Assembly: GCA_023614405.1 (NCBI GenBank)
Contig: CM042685.1
Coordinates: 185,352,257 to 185,416,256, forward strand
Length of the DNA: 64,000 nt
Reading direction: 5' to 3'
From: Avena insularis
Taxonomy: Eukaryota; Streptophyta; Magnoliopsida; Poales; Poaceae
Part shown: in pieces, positions 12,401 through 24,492 of the stretch
Layout of the letters: each line of letters begins with the position of its first letter
Position numbering within the stretch: position 1 is the stretch's first letter
Translations under genes and position numbers: made by a program
The notes under the pieces: model-generated
What the model was told of the DNA's origin: nothing
Seen by the model: only the letters and a program-made list of their open reading frames with translations
The model's database searches: none

Positions 12401-13720
12401 CCTGAGCCAGAGCTTGATTCATTCTTATTTCTTGGGGCCACAAAGTAGTTTGGGGCTTTATTACTATCCTGTACTTATGCCATGCTTTACTGCTTTATTT
12501 AAGATTGTGCGAGGAGCACCTGTACTGTTTTGGATGCGGAGTGTTTTCGTGGTATCGACAAGCCCAGTCACACTTTCGGGTTCCCAGTCGTTTACAGCCA
12601 TTGACGCAAACCTTGAGTCCGTCTCGGAGCCGGCCAACTTCGCTGCGGGTAGCTTAATGGGGTGGCCCCCAGACACATTTCTGAATCCTGTGATCGCTTT
12701 GTCGTGAATGCCTCGTTGGGTTTTGATTTGGTTTTTCCGAGGTTGATCGAGTGTGTGTTGCTATTTGTGCACCCCTGCAGGGTAAATCTTTCTGAAAGCA
12801 GTGTCCGCGGTTATGGACGACTTGGAGCACAGTTTCTCGATCATAGACAAGTATAACTAAAGTACTGCTTTTAATTTGACTAAGTACCTGACTAGTAAAT
12901 AGTGCAACACTCATGGAATGGATAATAAAACTGCCAACGGATGGGGGGCTGTTCGTCCGCTTCCTCGTTGGTAAGCGAGGAGGAGGATGGATCTATTAAT
13001 ATTACTGTTATAACTGTTGTTATTAATTCACGGACATCCGTCTATCTTTGGTTAGGCGGATGGTTAGCGAGTATCCCTAGAATTGTTAGGTATTATCTTT
13101 TGCTGCAATTGCGTCACCCCAGGTTGTGTCCCCTTTAGAGGCATAAAGACTTGCTGAAAATTCTAGGGTCTCACACGATAAATTGTTTGATTCAGATGAA
13201 CAGGTAAACTCGCAAGATGGATACTGGGTGGAGGAGACGAACGATGTGGACAACGATCACTCGGTGTAGAGATTCCGGGAACGGGGATCCGTGAGATCTA
13301 TGGGCGGGATGTGTTTATTTATGGGGAATCTTATGCCGATTTGCTTCTTATCCGTACTCGGATCTTGTTTTCCGTTTCCGCCTGATACTCTGATGTTTGA
13401 TGTATGAGGAGGTATCCTAAACTATTATATCTATCTAGGATATTTGGATCTTGTCGTATGGCGTTGCAATATTTCTATTTTTTTTTAGATGGAATGGCTC
13501 TGAGGACTGTTGTATGGTGGCTTGCATACATACTCATTTGTGTATGTAGTTGATCCCTTCGCCTGCCGATTACGCCGCTCGTTCTTGTCCCGATGTTTGG
13601 AAATGGTTAGGACGGCCGAAAGGTCTACCTGTGAGTGGCATTTAGCCCCACCGTACTATTTTAACCATTTCCGCTCATCCAGGCTTGTAACTAAGAGCGT
13701 AATTCACCGAGGTAGTTACA
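9426..13720 (+). repeat. 3' LTR of LARD (4295 bp)
   Basis: The LTR runs from TGTAGCATCC to GTAGTTACA and is followed by AACGA. It has the same order of sections as the 5' LTR. Over the first 600 bp I count only about four substitutions against the 5' copy. The difference in length comes from short indels and from three divergent patches (about 10551-10590, 10753-10818, 11137-11245), all in GC-rich sequence. Confidence 0.93.
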
Positions 13721-16530
13721 AACGAGAAGAATACGGTGAGCATGTTGGTGTCCTCCGTTGGTCCTAGGGTGGTCTGAGACGGCGAGGGAGGTGATCTCTA
13801 GCGAGCTAGGGTTACAATGGATAAGGGAGAACGAGGGAGAAGAAGAATTGGAGTTTGTTCACTGCACGCACGGGGTTCTTATAGGCCCAAAGAGTGGTGG
13901 CTCACATCTTAGCGCACGGCGGTCATCGCAGCGATGGCGGACGGCGGACGAGGCGCCAGGCAGCTGCTTGCATCTGTGTTGCTTTCTGTCAAGAGGAAGA
14001 AGAAGAAGGGAAAATAAACGAAGGGCTACGCGGGCTGCCGTTGGGCCAACGTGGGTTGCGCTGCAATGGGTGAACTCTACGAGGCTGCACACGGACGACG
14101 AATAGGTGGTGAGAAGAAATGGGCTGTGGCCAGTACTGACTGCTGCCTCTTCTTCCTTTATTTTTTCTGTTATCTGTTTTAAGAATTTGCTTTCAATTTG
14201 AATTTCCACATATCAAAATACCATAATCTGTACAGTATATTTTAAATATTCCAAGGTAGTCATGATGGTTGTTTACCCTAATTATATTGGTATTTTCAAC
14301 ACTCATTATTATATTATAAATTATTTATTAAGTAGAATAAACAAGAATTAAGTTTTTAGGGTTTTTAGAATTTTATTTATTCTCTTATAACTTTGTTTTT
14401 ACTTTATTTGGAGTAATATAGTTTTGGAATTTTAAATGATAGCTATAGGTTTTACTCATATATATTTCATCATGTAATAAGATATAGGGTGGTTTATAAT
14501 TATTATATCCCCACTTATTCCATGCTCATATGGAATGAGTGACTAGAGAAATGGATCAAAGAATTGGCCTCATTAATATAGATAGAATATTTATGAGATG
14601 TTGATGAGAAAACTCAGTAATAAGCTTAGAGTGTTGACTTATAAGCATTTTCCATGAGTTTTAGAGGATTTAATATACTGATCTTGCTTGATAGGCATCG
14701 ATGAAAATTAATGGTTAAGACATATTGTCTTCATGCTTATGTTCATGAATGGTATCACCATCCAAGATAATATAGTGAGGTTATTCTTTAGGATGGCTCA
14801 AGAGTAAGAGTTGATAATTATGGTTTATGGGTACTTGTGATTTTATTGTTTTGAAAGTGAAAAAGATATGCTTCAGTGAATTGCCATAGGAAAATATTCC
14901 TATAAACCACTATGGAAATAAGATGATTGATCATACAGATGAAATAGATATTAAGTTTGATTATAGCTTTAAGGTTGAGTGTTTATCAAGAATTCTTATC
15001 TTCCATACTTCATAATTCTTGAATTCTAATTAAGGAATTCCTTTCCTATATATACTACTTCTTCATATCCATCATCATGTGTTAACATGATGAGATTTAC
15101 TTCACAAGGATATTCTTATCAATACTTTCTTCTCCTAAATCCATTTTTAAATCCTATGAGCTTGACAATAAAGCTCAATATGATCTCCTCATAGAGATAA
15201 TTCTCACTTATAAATCTCAGAAGCTTGTCACTGAAGCTTTTCATAATCTTGACATATCTTTACTTGGTTATAGCAACTACTCTACTGCTGATAACCTCCA
15301 ATCCAACAAGTAGTTACTTCTAACTCCATTCATACTCTTCCTTAATCATCCATCACTAATATTACTCCAATGTATGTATATATATACATCAAATTCTACT
15401 TTCCTCAAAAACTTACTATCCTTTAAGAGGAATAACACTACTACAATAACTCCATGCTAGTCTAGCTTTAGCTTAGTCATACTATGTTATATCTACTTTA
15501 CTCTAGTATCTTATATTCTAGCTTCACATTATATCATGGTGACTTATCATGGCTAACCTAGGATAACATATCTATACTAGGGTTTAATCATGTTCTATCC
15601 ACCAATGTCACTTATACATGATATAATCATTTACTCTTAGTGACTTGAGCATGATCATTACAATCCTTTGATCATTTATGGCTTAGGTTTCCAGTTGGCT
15701 AATTAAGGCTTTCATCAATACAACATTAAAGTTGTATTATAATTATCTTCTCAGTGTATCTATCTAACTAAGAGATATTATTCATTGACTATGCCTACTT
15801 ATTCCAATAAGATTACTCCTTGGTAACTATTTTCAATATTCCTCCTTGTAATCCTCTTTGTTACCACAGATATCTAAAGGACTTTAAGTGGATGCTATGA
15901 TATGGACAAGAGTTTCTAGGTGAACAATTGATAGACTAAGAATTAGTGAATCAGTAGTTGATTTCTCAACATTGATGAACAACCGATATTAGAATAAGAT
16001 TCAATAGAGATGATAAGGATTGATATGGAAAGAAAGATATATGGTGAATGATATTGAATTGGTTTCTTTCCTACTCAATCTCACTAAAGAATTAAGGTTA
16101 GGTATTACCATGACACTCATGGTAGGAATATATGGGGATAAGATAAATCAGGACTTATTTATTACATTATTGTTACTTGAGTTATAATCTTAACTTAGTA
16201 CTCATGAGTTTTGTAATGAATACTAAGAGATGATCACTTAATGATCAGATATTAATCATTAAGCAATGTATTATGGTTTAATTTTATTACATTTGATCTA
16301 CCCTTAGATCAAATATTCCTTACCCAAAATAAGATTTTAACAAAGGTCATATTGAAACTTATCGCAATCAACTTGTTGATCTACTTCAATTCGATCAAGT
16401 TAAGAGAATCTTTAATCACTTTGGCATGCTTTGTTCAAAAGCGCGAAAATTATTCAGATTTTCTATGCATGAATGCAATGCACACATCTGTGTTCAACTT
16501 ATTTCTAAGCTCTAATGCTGGGATGTTACA
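13721..16530 (-). mobile_element. Old long LTR 'Z', proximal part
   Basis: On the minus strand the LTR begins TGTAACATCCCAGC at 16530, a very common start of long Gypsy LTRs in grasses. It runs AT-rich to about 14200, then GC-rich to the LARD insertion at 13725. The first five bases (AACGA) are the right copy of the LARD duplication. ORFs of 115-116 aa on both strands at 13758-14209 overlap each other and match nothing I know, so they are not called. The flank AAAGG (16531-16535) would be its target duplication, but the other copy is outside the window. Confidence 0.65.
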
Positions 16531-16543
16531 AAAGGTAAGTGCT

Positions 16544-17624
16544 TATTGGTGAAGTCTCTATCACACCCGAAGTTGTCATAGGTCTTCGAGTGAATTGACT
16601 GCAAGTGTTGAGAATGAGAGTAGAATTTGGATTTAAACGGAAGTACTTAAATAAAACTAAAATATAAATTTCAGAAATACAAGGCATAAGAGTAAAGGAC
16701 GATTTGTTTGTTGTTTTCTGTAGATGAAAAAGTAGGCGCGGGGAGTTTAAGTTCATGGTGATAGTGAATGTGCCGGGTGAATGAGTGATAAGTGTAACAA
16801 TTATAATCTTATAAGTAAGTGTGTAGGCGAGCAACCCATAATATGCCGAAACTCCTCTTGGTAGTTTTCATCCCAACTTCAATAATTCTACTAGCCTGTT
16901 TACCACAACCATGGTCAGTCACTAGACGATTAAGATCCTCCAGGTTGCTTACCAATTAAGCTCCTTGGATCGTACTAATGCAATAAACTCGGTGGTTCCT
17001 CATTATCCTCAAGTCAAACTAATTTCCCATTGATATCCCCGTGTCACTCGAGGGTCGCCAGTCTGCTAGCAAACAAGATTCTATCTATGTAGAACAAAGC
17101 ATCATGTTGTCTGGGCCCTTAATTGGACAACAGGCATTAAGCATTCCACAGATAGTCAAACACACATAATATAGTAATTAAAATCAACCACAAACTTGAT
17201 GGAAATTATATAGGCACATCACATCTCACCAATCCCCTACATCTCCCACGCCCAAGGGAACTTACTCACACATGAGAGAAGAAAGCATCATCGATATAAT
17301 TAAATAAAGTGAGTTCTTCTTGATATTACCGTGGAGATCCACAATAAGAAATAGAAATAAATCAAAGACAATTCAAGATGGGAATAACGATCTCAAACCC
17401 TAATATTGCAAGGTGGAGATCTCTCTCTCAAGTACAGGTGGTGGCTATGGAGGTGTGGTGGCTAGGAGATCGAAGATCATGGAGCGAGATGAAGAACATC
17501 TTCCCCTTCTTTTTCGGATCCCTTCTTTCTCCCTTCTGGATGGTATGGCGGCTTGTGTGTGTTCTATTTTCGACCTCAGCCTCTTCATGAAAGTTGTCGC
17601 TTTTAATAAGATGAAGGAGATGGT
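16544..17624 (-). mobile_element. Athila element 'Y', 3' LTR, outer part
   Basis: Minus-strand LTR, matching 31550-32580 closely (for example 16606 onward and 31551 onward). The outer limit is uncertain. TGGTGAAG at 16544 would give a CA terminus on the minus strand, preceded on the plus strand by CTTAT, which only roughly resembles GCTAT at the other end (32850-32854). Bases 16531-16543 are then flank. The LTR is broken at 17624 by the Angela-like solo LTR. Confidence 0.75.
17620..17624. repeat. Target-site duplication ATGGT, left of solo LTR
   Basis: ATGGT precedes the solo LTR and ATGGC follows it at 19476-19480. The intact Y LTR copy reads ATGGC near 32575, so the left copy carries a C-to-T change. 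Confidence 0.85.
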
Positions 17625-19475
17625 TGTTGGAGATATGCCCAAGAGGCAATAATAAAGAGGTTATTATCATATCTTCAAGCTTATGATAAATGTTTACATA
17701 CCATGCTATAATTGTATTAACCGTAAACACTAATACTTGTGTGATTTGTAAACATAAAAGAGTCCCTAGTAAAGCCTCTTGTTAAACTAGCTTGTTGGTT
17801 AATATATGATCATGGTTTCCTGATCATGACCATTGAGATGTTCTTAACAACAAGATCATATCATTAGGAGAATGGTGTGATGGACATACTCCTATAGATA
17901 AGTGTAGCATAAAGATTAAGTCATTTCAATAGTTCGTTTGCTATAAGCTTTCTGATACATAGTAACCTAATTCCTTCGACCATGAGATCATGCTAATCAC
18001 CATCACCATATGAATGCTTTGATGACATCACACCACACCGTAACTGGGTGGCTATAAAGGTGGCATTGAGTGTTCGGAAAGTATGTGTTGAGGCACATGG
18101 ATCAAGAGTGGGATTTGTCCATCCATATGATGGATAGATATACTCTAGGCCCTCTCGGTGGAATGTCATCCAATTATCTTGCAAGCATGTTACTGGCTCA
18201 CAAGGTATCACATATCACGGGAACGATAAAAGAGTACTTATCGGTAACGAGGTTGAACTAGGTATGAAGAGATACTGACGATCAGATCTCGGATAAGTAC
18301 ACGAGACAAAGGGAAATTGGTATCGTATGTAAGTGGTTCATTCGATTGCAAAGTAATCATAGAAATATGTGGGAGCCATATGAATTTCTAGATTCCTCTA
18401 ATGGTTATTGATCAGAGAAGAGTCTCGGTCAAGTCTGCATAATTCACGAACCATAGGGAGACACACTTAAGGATTCAATGTTGTTTAGTAGATATGGAAT
18501 GTAAGTAGGATGACCAAATGTTGTTCGGAGTCTCAGATGGGATCCGGGATATCACGAGGAGATCCGGAATGGTCCGGAGAATAAGATTCATATAAGGAAA
18601 GTCCAATTCTGGAGTTCGGGAATGATTCCAGTGTTTTCACCGGAATGATCTAGAAGGGTCTAGAAGGTTCACCGGACCGGAATGGGAAGGGTACATGAAT
18701 GTGTCATGAATAAGTGGAATGATTGCATCATGTAGTATGTCACTTGGTTGGGAATTTTTAAGAAAGAAATTGAGCTCCAAATTGAAAGTCAAAAGGCATG
18801 TTTGAAAAGTCAAACTCGGACAATGTATCCTGGTGGAGGAAGGAAAGGATCCTTCTTTCCCTCCACCAAAAGCCAACAAGGAGAGGGAGTTGGGGAAGGA
18901 TTCAAACTCCCCTCTCACAAGCTGCCCTCCTTCTCATAAATAGAGGGGAGGGGTGCCCCAAGAGACACATAACACTAGCCCCTCCCCACACTGCCACCGG
19001 TTCATCGCCGCCGCCCTAGCTGCCGCCGACTCCTCCACCTCCTCCTCTCCGGCCTCTAAACCCTAGATCGCTAGGAAACCCTATTTCTCCACCATAACAT
19101 GCTCCATCTTAGGCGAAGCCCTGCAGGATCCTCCCACTACTTCTGCCACCACGCCGTCGTGCTGCCGGAATCGTGAGGACAGAACTACAACCTCTACTGC
19201 CTGCTGGAACAAGGTAGAGGAAGGTCTTCATCGAGTACCGAACATGTAAACAACTGTGGAAGCGCTGCCAGAACACAGCGCCGAAAGGATCATCTATGCG
19301 ATCTTGAGATCGGCAAGTGTACAACTACATCACCCACGAGAATCTGCTCTCATTAACTACTTTGGAATCTTCAAGGGTGAGTACTCTAACCGACTCGTTG
19401 CTTCAATCTAGTAGATAGATCTTGGCTTGTTTGTGTTCATGCGGTAGAATTTTTTCCATGCTACGAACCCCTACA
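17625..19475 (+). mobile_element. BARE/Angela-like Copia solo LTR (1851 bp)
   Basis: It begins TGTTGGAGATATGCCC followed by AAGAGGCAATAATAAA and ends CGAACCCCTACA. This layout, its length and internal blocks (CCATGCTATAATTGTATT; GTAACTGGGTGGCTATAAAG; GTTGTTCGGAGTC) are those of BARE-1/Angela/WIS LTRs. There is one LTR only, flanked by ATGGT/ATGGC, with Y LTR sequence continuing on both sides. It is therefore a solo LTR left by LTR-LTR recombination. The 93-aa and shorter ORFs inside are not genes. It differs enough from the wheat consensus I remember to be an older copy or a separate subfamily. Confidence 0.92.
18936..18942 (+). promoter_or_regulatory. TATA box of the Angela-like LTR
   Basis: ATAAATA in the context TTCTCATAAATAGAGG, followed by a pyrimidine-rich leader with ACCCTAGATCGC, is the position of the transcription start region in BARE/Angela LTRs. 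Confidence 0.6.
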
Positions 19476-19757
19476 ATGGCAACTATATGGCGGATACTAT
19501 ACGACGGCCGCCCGTATAGTTGGTCGTTAAGATTGCAGTAAATTCCCCTCGATTGCTTCCAAAAAGGGACTTGCTTGTTTTCGCCTGAATAATTTTTTTG
19601 CTGTTAAATCCCTCTAGTGATGTTCAGAACCTGAAACACACATTAAAAACAAAGTTTTCATCGCTACCGAAGTATTAGCATTAGGTAAAGCTAGAAAACC
19701 ATCAAATCCAAATGAAAACCATTGATAGAAACCATAAAAAATGTGTAGAATCTCACC
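19476..19757 (-). mobile_element. Athila element 'Y', 3' LTR, inner part
   Basis: This continues the LTR broken at 17624 and matches 32575-32849. On the minus strand it begins near GGTGAGATTCTACACA against TGTGAGATTCTACACA in the other LTR, so its first T is changed to G. It contains one copy of the GACCAAC...TATAGTT module that recurs in this element. The first five bases are the duplication made by the solo LTR insertion. Confidence 0.85.
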
Positions 19758-19767
19758 CCCAAGCTTA
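19758..19767 (-). other. Polypurine tract of Athila Y
   Basis: On the minus strand AAGCTTGGGGG abuts the LTR start. AAGCTTGGGG is the usual Athila purine tract and confirms the minus orientation. Confidence 0.75.
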
Positions 19768-20923
19768 GATCTTGCTCGTCCTTGAGTGACAAGGAAATAA
19801 GAAAGGATAGAGGAGATTCAAAATTGAAAAAAAGAACTTATAAGCTTGAATTGGTGTCAAATTCTTTTCTTCACATTTCCTGCAGTCTTAAACATGATCA
19901 TACAAATATTCACAAGATTGCACTGAGTTCACTTCCTAACCACGCATATCTTGCTAGCAAATAAATCATATGCACGAGCGAGTATCGAAATTTTTAGCTA
20001 TGAAAGTGAAACAAATCTTATTGGCTTCTCTCTTGTTGAGAGATAAAAACTTTTTACTCTTGTTACTTTAATCAATTAAGAGTACTCAAGTTTGCACTAA
20101 TAACACTTAATATAAGAACAACTCATTTACTCCCACGTCAAAATTTCAAGACTCTCAAAGCACCTTTTTCCTTTCCTTGTTTTTCAAAAACTTCAAATCT
20201 TTCATAGAGGAATCATGCCACTGTTTTTAACATGTTAATTGGGGTTGTGTTTCGCACTCGTGACCATGCCAATAGATAGCTGTTGAGCAATAGTGGGTCA
20301 GAGGAGTACTACAACTTCACTTTGGAACGTAAAACCACGTGGAGACTAAAAAGTTTACACGTCATAGCTTTGCAGCTACAGACGTTTACATAACTCATAG
20401 CCGAAATCAAGTGGTTTCCTACATTTAGATCGTTCGTTATCCAGCGAAGTGTAATAGTTCCCCATGGAGTACGACAGTATTTGTAGTGACACGCGTAAAG
20501 CAATATCCTACTATAATTATTAACCAAGTTATCTCTTGGATGCTTTTTCTTGTTGTAAAAATATCGGAAATATTTTAACCAAGTTCATTTCTCAATATTT
20601 CAAAGCTAAAAGTGGACACTAGCAAGGGAATATAATTTATAGGATAACAAGCTAGGTGGGGAGTGACTCTAGTTCAAGCGAGTAAATAATTATAGGATCA
20701 ATTTAAAATTGCAAGAGAGGTGATGAAAGGAATGTGATACCTCCACTTGCTTGCTCCGTTCTCGTACTTGAGTCGAATCCTCTCTATATTTCCCTATTGC
20801 CAAGTCACCTGAAATTGAGCAATCTCCGGGAAAAAACAAAGAAAACAAATTGCAATTGAAAGTTACACCAATTTGTTTTGTGTTTTGGGTTTTAATAATG
20901 CAAACCGAAAGTAAACTTGCTAT
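19768..20923 (-). other. Athila Y 3' untranslated region
   Basis: AT-rich internal sequence between the env-position ORF and the purine tract, continued at 27225 beyond element T. I see no gene in it. Several ORFs of 60-72 codons have no recognisable content. The last five bases (GCTAT, 20919-20923) are the left target duplication of element T. Confidence 0.6.
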
Positions 20924-23577
20924 TGTAACATCCCAAATTTTATCAAATTTAAAACCATGTCATTACATTCTTATCATCATGGAATGTCTACTTTGCATGA
21001 AAATTTTCAAAGCTTAAACCCTAATAAAACCATATTTAAAACCCCTTTTATATTATATGTATGGGGCATGGTTTTATTTTATTTTTATGACCCAAAAATG
21101 TTTTGGAGTGTGTAGATGTGTTTGACACACCTTTAGACACTAGGGTCACCTCACAAATTATTGGTAAAAGTTTGAATTGAGTTGGATTCTAATAGGCCAT
21201 TCAAATCTTATTTAGAAATTCAAAATAGAAATAGAAAAATAGAAAGGAGAAAAAAATAAGAAACCAGCAACCAATCTGGCCTAGGCCCAAAACCAGACCA
21301 CCTACCTCACCCGGGAACTCCCCCTCTCCCCTCTGTTTCCTAACCCGCGCGCTCCATTTTCCCCCACACTGCAAGCACAGAGCGCTGCCAGGCTAGTAGT
21401 ATTTCCCCTCGCACCGCCGCAGTACCATAGAACTCCGGCGAGCTATTCTCGTAAGCCTCGTGCGCCCCTCGGCGTCTAGTTCACGCGGGCATGTCCCCTT
21501 TGTCTTGCGCATCTCCTAATTCTTGTGGCTTGTCCAATTTCACCCCAGATTGTTGCCCCAGTCGTTGTCTGCAAGCACCCGAGGCACAGCCAAACTCCGA
21601 CAAGCGATAGCCGCCTCGTCCGTGCAGCCCCGCCCCAACCGCATCCATGTTGAGCTTCCCCACGTCCCCGCGATCTTGGTAGCATCAGCACCCTCTCCCC
21701 TGCCCCCTGACCTCGCCGGCGCGTCACCGCCAGAGGCGTTGCCGCCGCTATGGCCATTTGCGCCGCTAGGATCTAGTGGCTTCTATTAGATGACTAGGCG
21801 AAGCGGTAAGCACAGATCTGGACCGTTAGATCTAACTTAGATCCTACGGCTCACAAGCATGATCCGCCCGAAGCGGTACCGTCCAATCAGACGCTGTCGC
21901 GTGGCTCTGTTTTTTGTTTTAAAATCTAGATTTTATTCTATTAGTTGTTTAAACTTGTAAATTGCATAACTTTTGTTCTAAAAATCCAAAAATTGCAAAT
22001 CTTATATATATGTATTCAGAAAAATGAGCCCTTTACATCTATGGCCTTGATTTGGCCATTTGCTTCTGAAAAATTAGGATTTTATGCAGAAGTATTTGTA
22101 GGCTTATTTTGCCTATAAAATTTTTTTAGAATATTATTTTTAGGTGGTTTTTGTGTTATTTATACTTTAGATTATATTCTGTGTCTTCAGTATAGTAGAG
22201 TTTGATTTTAAAAGTGTGTAAAAACATCTCATTGCATTTTGCATGCATTCATATTATTTTTGTATGTATATTGATTTGTGAATATTTTGTTGTATGAATT
22301 GTTGTGTAGATTATGTGGATTGTGGAGAGTGTGATTGTGAGGATTGTGTCCATTCCCCTAGATACCAAGGCAAGTGATACTTCATCTTTTTGTCCTATTA
22401 TTTTATCTATTGCACTAGTGATATTTTGAGTAGGATTTGCATGGTAGTTTTTCAAAGTATATGCTATGGTAAATCCTATAGATGTTGTCTTAGTAGTTTT
22501 TCCCTAAGTTAAGAGACATGTTATGCTAGTATGCTTAGCCTAGCTATGTGCAAGGGTGGATTATTCATGTTATGATATTATGAAAATTGTATGACTATGT
22601 TTTTGATTAATAAAACAACTTTGGTAATGAATCATTTGGGTGGAATGGGACTTGTATGGTTTGTGTTGAATGGTTACACAAGGACCATGTCTATGGTTTA
22701 ACTTGTGTATCACACTTGTGGATGGCCACCCATGAACAAAGAGATTTGAGATGTTTAGTGTTGAGAAGCTTCTAGTGCAACCACATGGCATATGGGATCT
22801 TCCTTGACCAACTAAGTTGCAAGAACTCAGCCAGATAGACAGTTGGTGGTATGGCTGATAGGATGGAGCACGTCCATGGTGGTCTGAGGGAATGCTTCTG
22901 AAAATTCTCGTCTCGATGCATTTCGAGTCTTGTGGGGAAAGTGCACCACCTCTCGAGAGGGTAAAACGTAAGTACTTAGTCTTGTCCCCGGTAACGGACA
23001 TTTTGAGCATCAAAGACATTGAAATGATCAAGAATCTCCTCATCCCAATTTCTCTAAGTTAAAACTTGTGGTTGAACAAGGGTAGTGGGTCACCAATGTT
23101 TATTGGTGGTACCTTAGAGTTTTTGAAAAGAAAAACTTAGTGTTTTCCACTAGTAAGACAAAATTACTTTGTGCAAAGCCAGCCTGAACCACACTTAGCC
23201 AAATTCATGTAGATGATAGTCTCTACTTTATAACTATGTTATCACTTGCCAATACAATTCTAAATGTATTGACCCCTTGTGGCTGTAACTTATTATGTTG
23301 CAGATTACTCGATGGTGAGTAGGGTTATGAGTCTACACTCAACATGTTTGCCTGTGGCACATGAAGATGAAGACTTTATTTATATACTTTGTAATAAGAA
23401 CTCTATGTGTTAGCCTTGGGCAAATGAGTTGTAAGAACTATTGTACTCCTAGAATTACGATGTAACGATGACCTTTGTATCTGTGTACTTCATCTTAAAC
23501 TGTGGGTGCTAGCATTTCGATCCAGGGACTAGCACTGCAATCACAGGGGCCTTTACCTTAATGGGTGAGGTTTTACA
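20924..23577 (+). repeat. 5' LTR of element T (2654 bp)
   Basis: Runs from TGTAACATCCCAAA to GAGGTTTTACA. A GC-rich section lies at about 21300-21900, the rest is AT-rich. Overlapping ORFs on both strands at 21476-21789 are by-products of the GC content. The last 810 bp (22768-23577) recur at 26415-27224 with roughly 4% difference by eye, and the 3' copy ends TTATA instead of TTACA. Confidence 0.93.
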
Positions 23578-23579
23578 GA

Positions 23580-23591
23580 TGGTATCATAGC
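23580..23591 (+). other. Primer-binding site of element T
   Basis: TGGTATCATAGC, two bases after the LTR, matches the tRNA-Met site TGGTATCAGAGC except for one G-to-T change. Confidence 0.85.
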
Positions 23592-23737
23592 ACGGTGTTG
23601 CCTGTAGGTTTGTGACCCTAAGATGTATTAGACTAAGGAAACCACTAGGGAAAATGCAAACTTCTTTATAAATTTCCACATTGTCTCTTTTCATGTTGTA
23701 AACCTCTCCTAATCTTCTTTCTTATCTCTATTTGTAG

Positions 23738-24235
23738 ATGGCCACCATCAATGAATCCGTCAGGAAGGGACCACTGATGACCATGACCTTAGAATGTGAG
23801 ACGGAGTTTCCCAAGGCACACAAGAACCTTATGGTTAGCTTGGGAATACATGGTGAAGCTGTGTATAAGGGATTCCCAGTGATGGATGAAGGAGAAGAAT
23901 ATTGGTGGGTACAACTCCACTTGTATAAAAACAAGGAGGATAACCACAATGAGTCGGGATTCTGCATGGTCACCAACTCTGAAATGCACATGTCATTCTT
24001 TGACTCTGCAAGGAATGTAGCTTGGAATGCCATCAAGGAACTTGGAGATAGATTCAAGTGTAGAATGCTCAACACTCAGAATGACCTTAGAGAGGAGAAG
24101 AAGCATACCCAAGACTTAGAGGCCACCATAAAAAGTCTAAGGGAAGATGTTATAGACTTGGCATTTGAGTCTTGTGATCAAGACAAGCAAATTGCAACCA
24201 AGGATGCTCAGATAGCTACCTTGACTAGAGAGTGA
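23738..24235 (+). CDS. First ORF of element T, unknown function (165 aa)
   Basis: An intact 165-codon ORF lies between the primer site and gag. I do not recognise a catalytic domain. The N-terminal two thirds (MATINESVRKGP..., with a WWVQLHLYKNKED block and an FFDSARNVAW block) look like a compact folded domain. The C-terminal 50 residues are charged and heptad-like, consistent with a coiled coil. The ATG follows directly on a pyrimidine-rich run ending TATTTGTAG, a good 3' splice-site match, so it may be made from a spliced RNA. Extra ORFs before gag are an unusual but known feature of some plant Gypsy elements. The start is chosen as the first ATG in frame and because it abuts the AG. Intact here although the following ORFs are broken. 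Confidence 0.7.
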   Translation: MATINESVRKGPLMTMTLECETEFPKAHKNLMVSLGIHGEAVYKGFPVMDEGEEYWWVQLHLYKNKEDNHNESGFCMVTNSEMHMSFFDSARNVAWNAIKELGDRFKCRMLNTQNDLREEKKHTQDLEATIKSLREDVIDLAFESCDQDKQIATKDAQIATLTRE

Positions 24236-24492
24236 GAATGGTGACGTACTACAATAGTTGGACCACCACACTTGTCATTTTATTGTGTTAATAATTTGAT
24301 CATACCAACTTATGTGGTATGGCAAAATTTAGTCTAAGTGGTGTTTGAACCTTGGTGCTTATGATTGAATATTGTATGCCATGACTTGTGTGTTTGAAAT
24401 AATTTATGTGTTTGTTATTGGCTTTTGTTTCACTACTTTGTGTTCTTTTCTTTACTTGTGTTGTATCTAATTTTCTCTATACTATGCAATAG

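Larger units (their letters stand above)
2102..13720 (+). mobile_element. LARD-like non-autonomous Gypsy element, complete (11.6 kb)
   Basis: This is a complete LTR retrotransposon inserted in LTR Z. Seen: LTRs of 4273 and 4295 bp beginning TGTAGCATCCC and ending GTAGTTACA, a flanking AACGA duplication, a tRNA-Met-type primer site after the 5' LTR, a G-rich tract before the 3' LTR, and a 3051-bp internal domain with no gag or pol ORF. Known: LTRs over 4 kb around a short non-coding domain define LARDs (large retrotransposon derivatives), such as Sukkula of Triticeae. I could not match it to Sukkula. The internal domain retains a recognisable but ruined RT/RNase H. The LTRs are nearly identical apart from short patches, so it moved recently, presumably with enzymes from another element. 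Confidence 0.92.

Noticed and set aside
21476..21789. Overlapping ORFs of 60-93 codons on both strands
   Set aside because: They fall in the GC-rich section of the element T LTR with no recognisable protein content.
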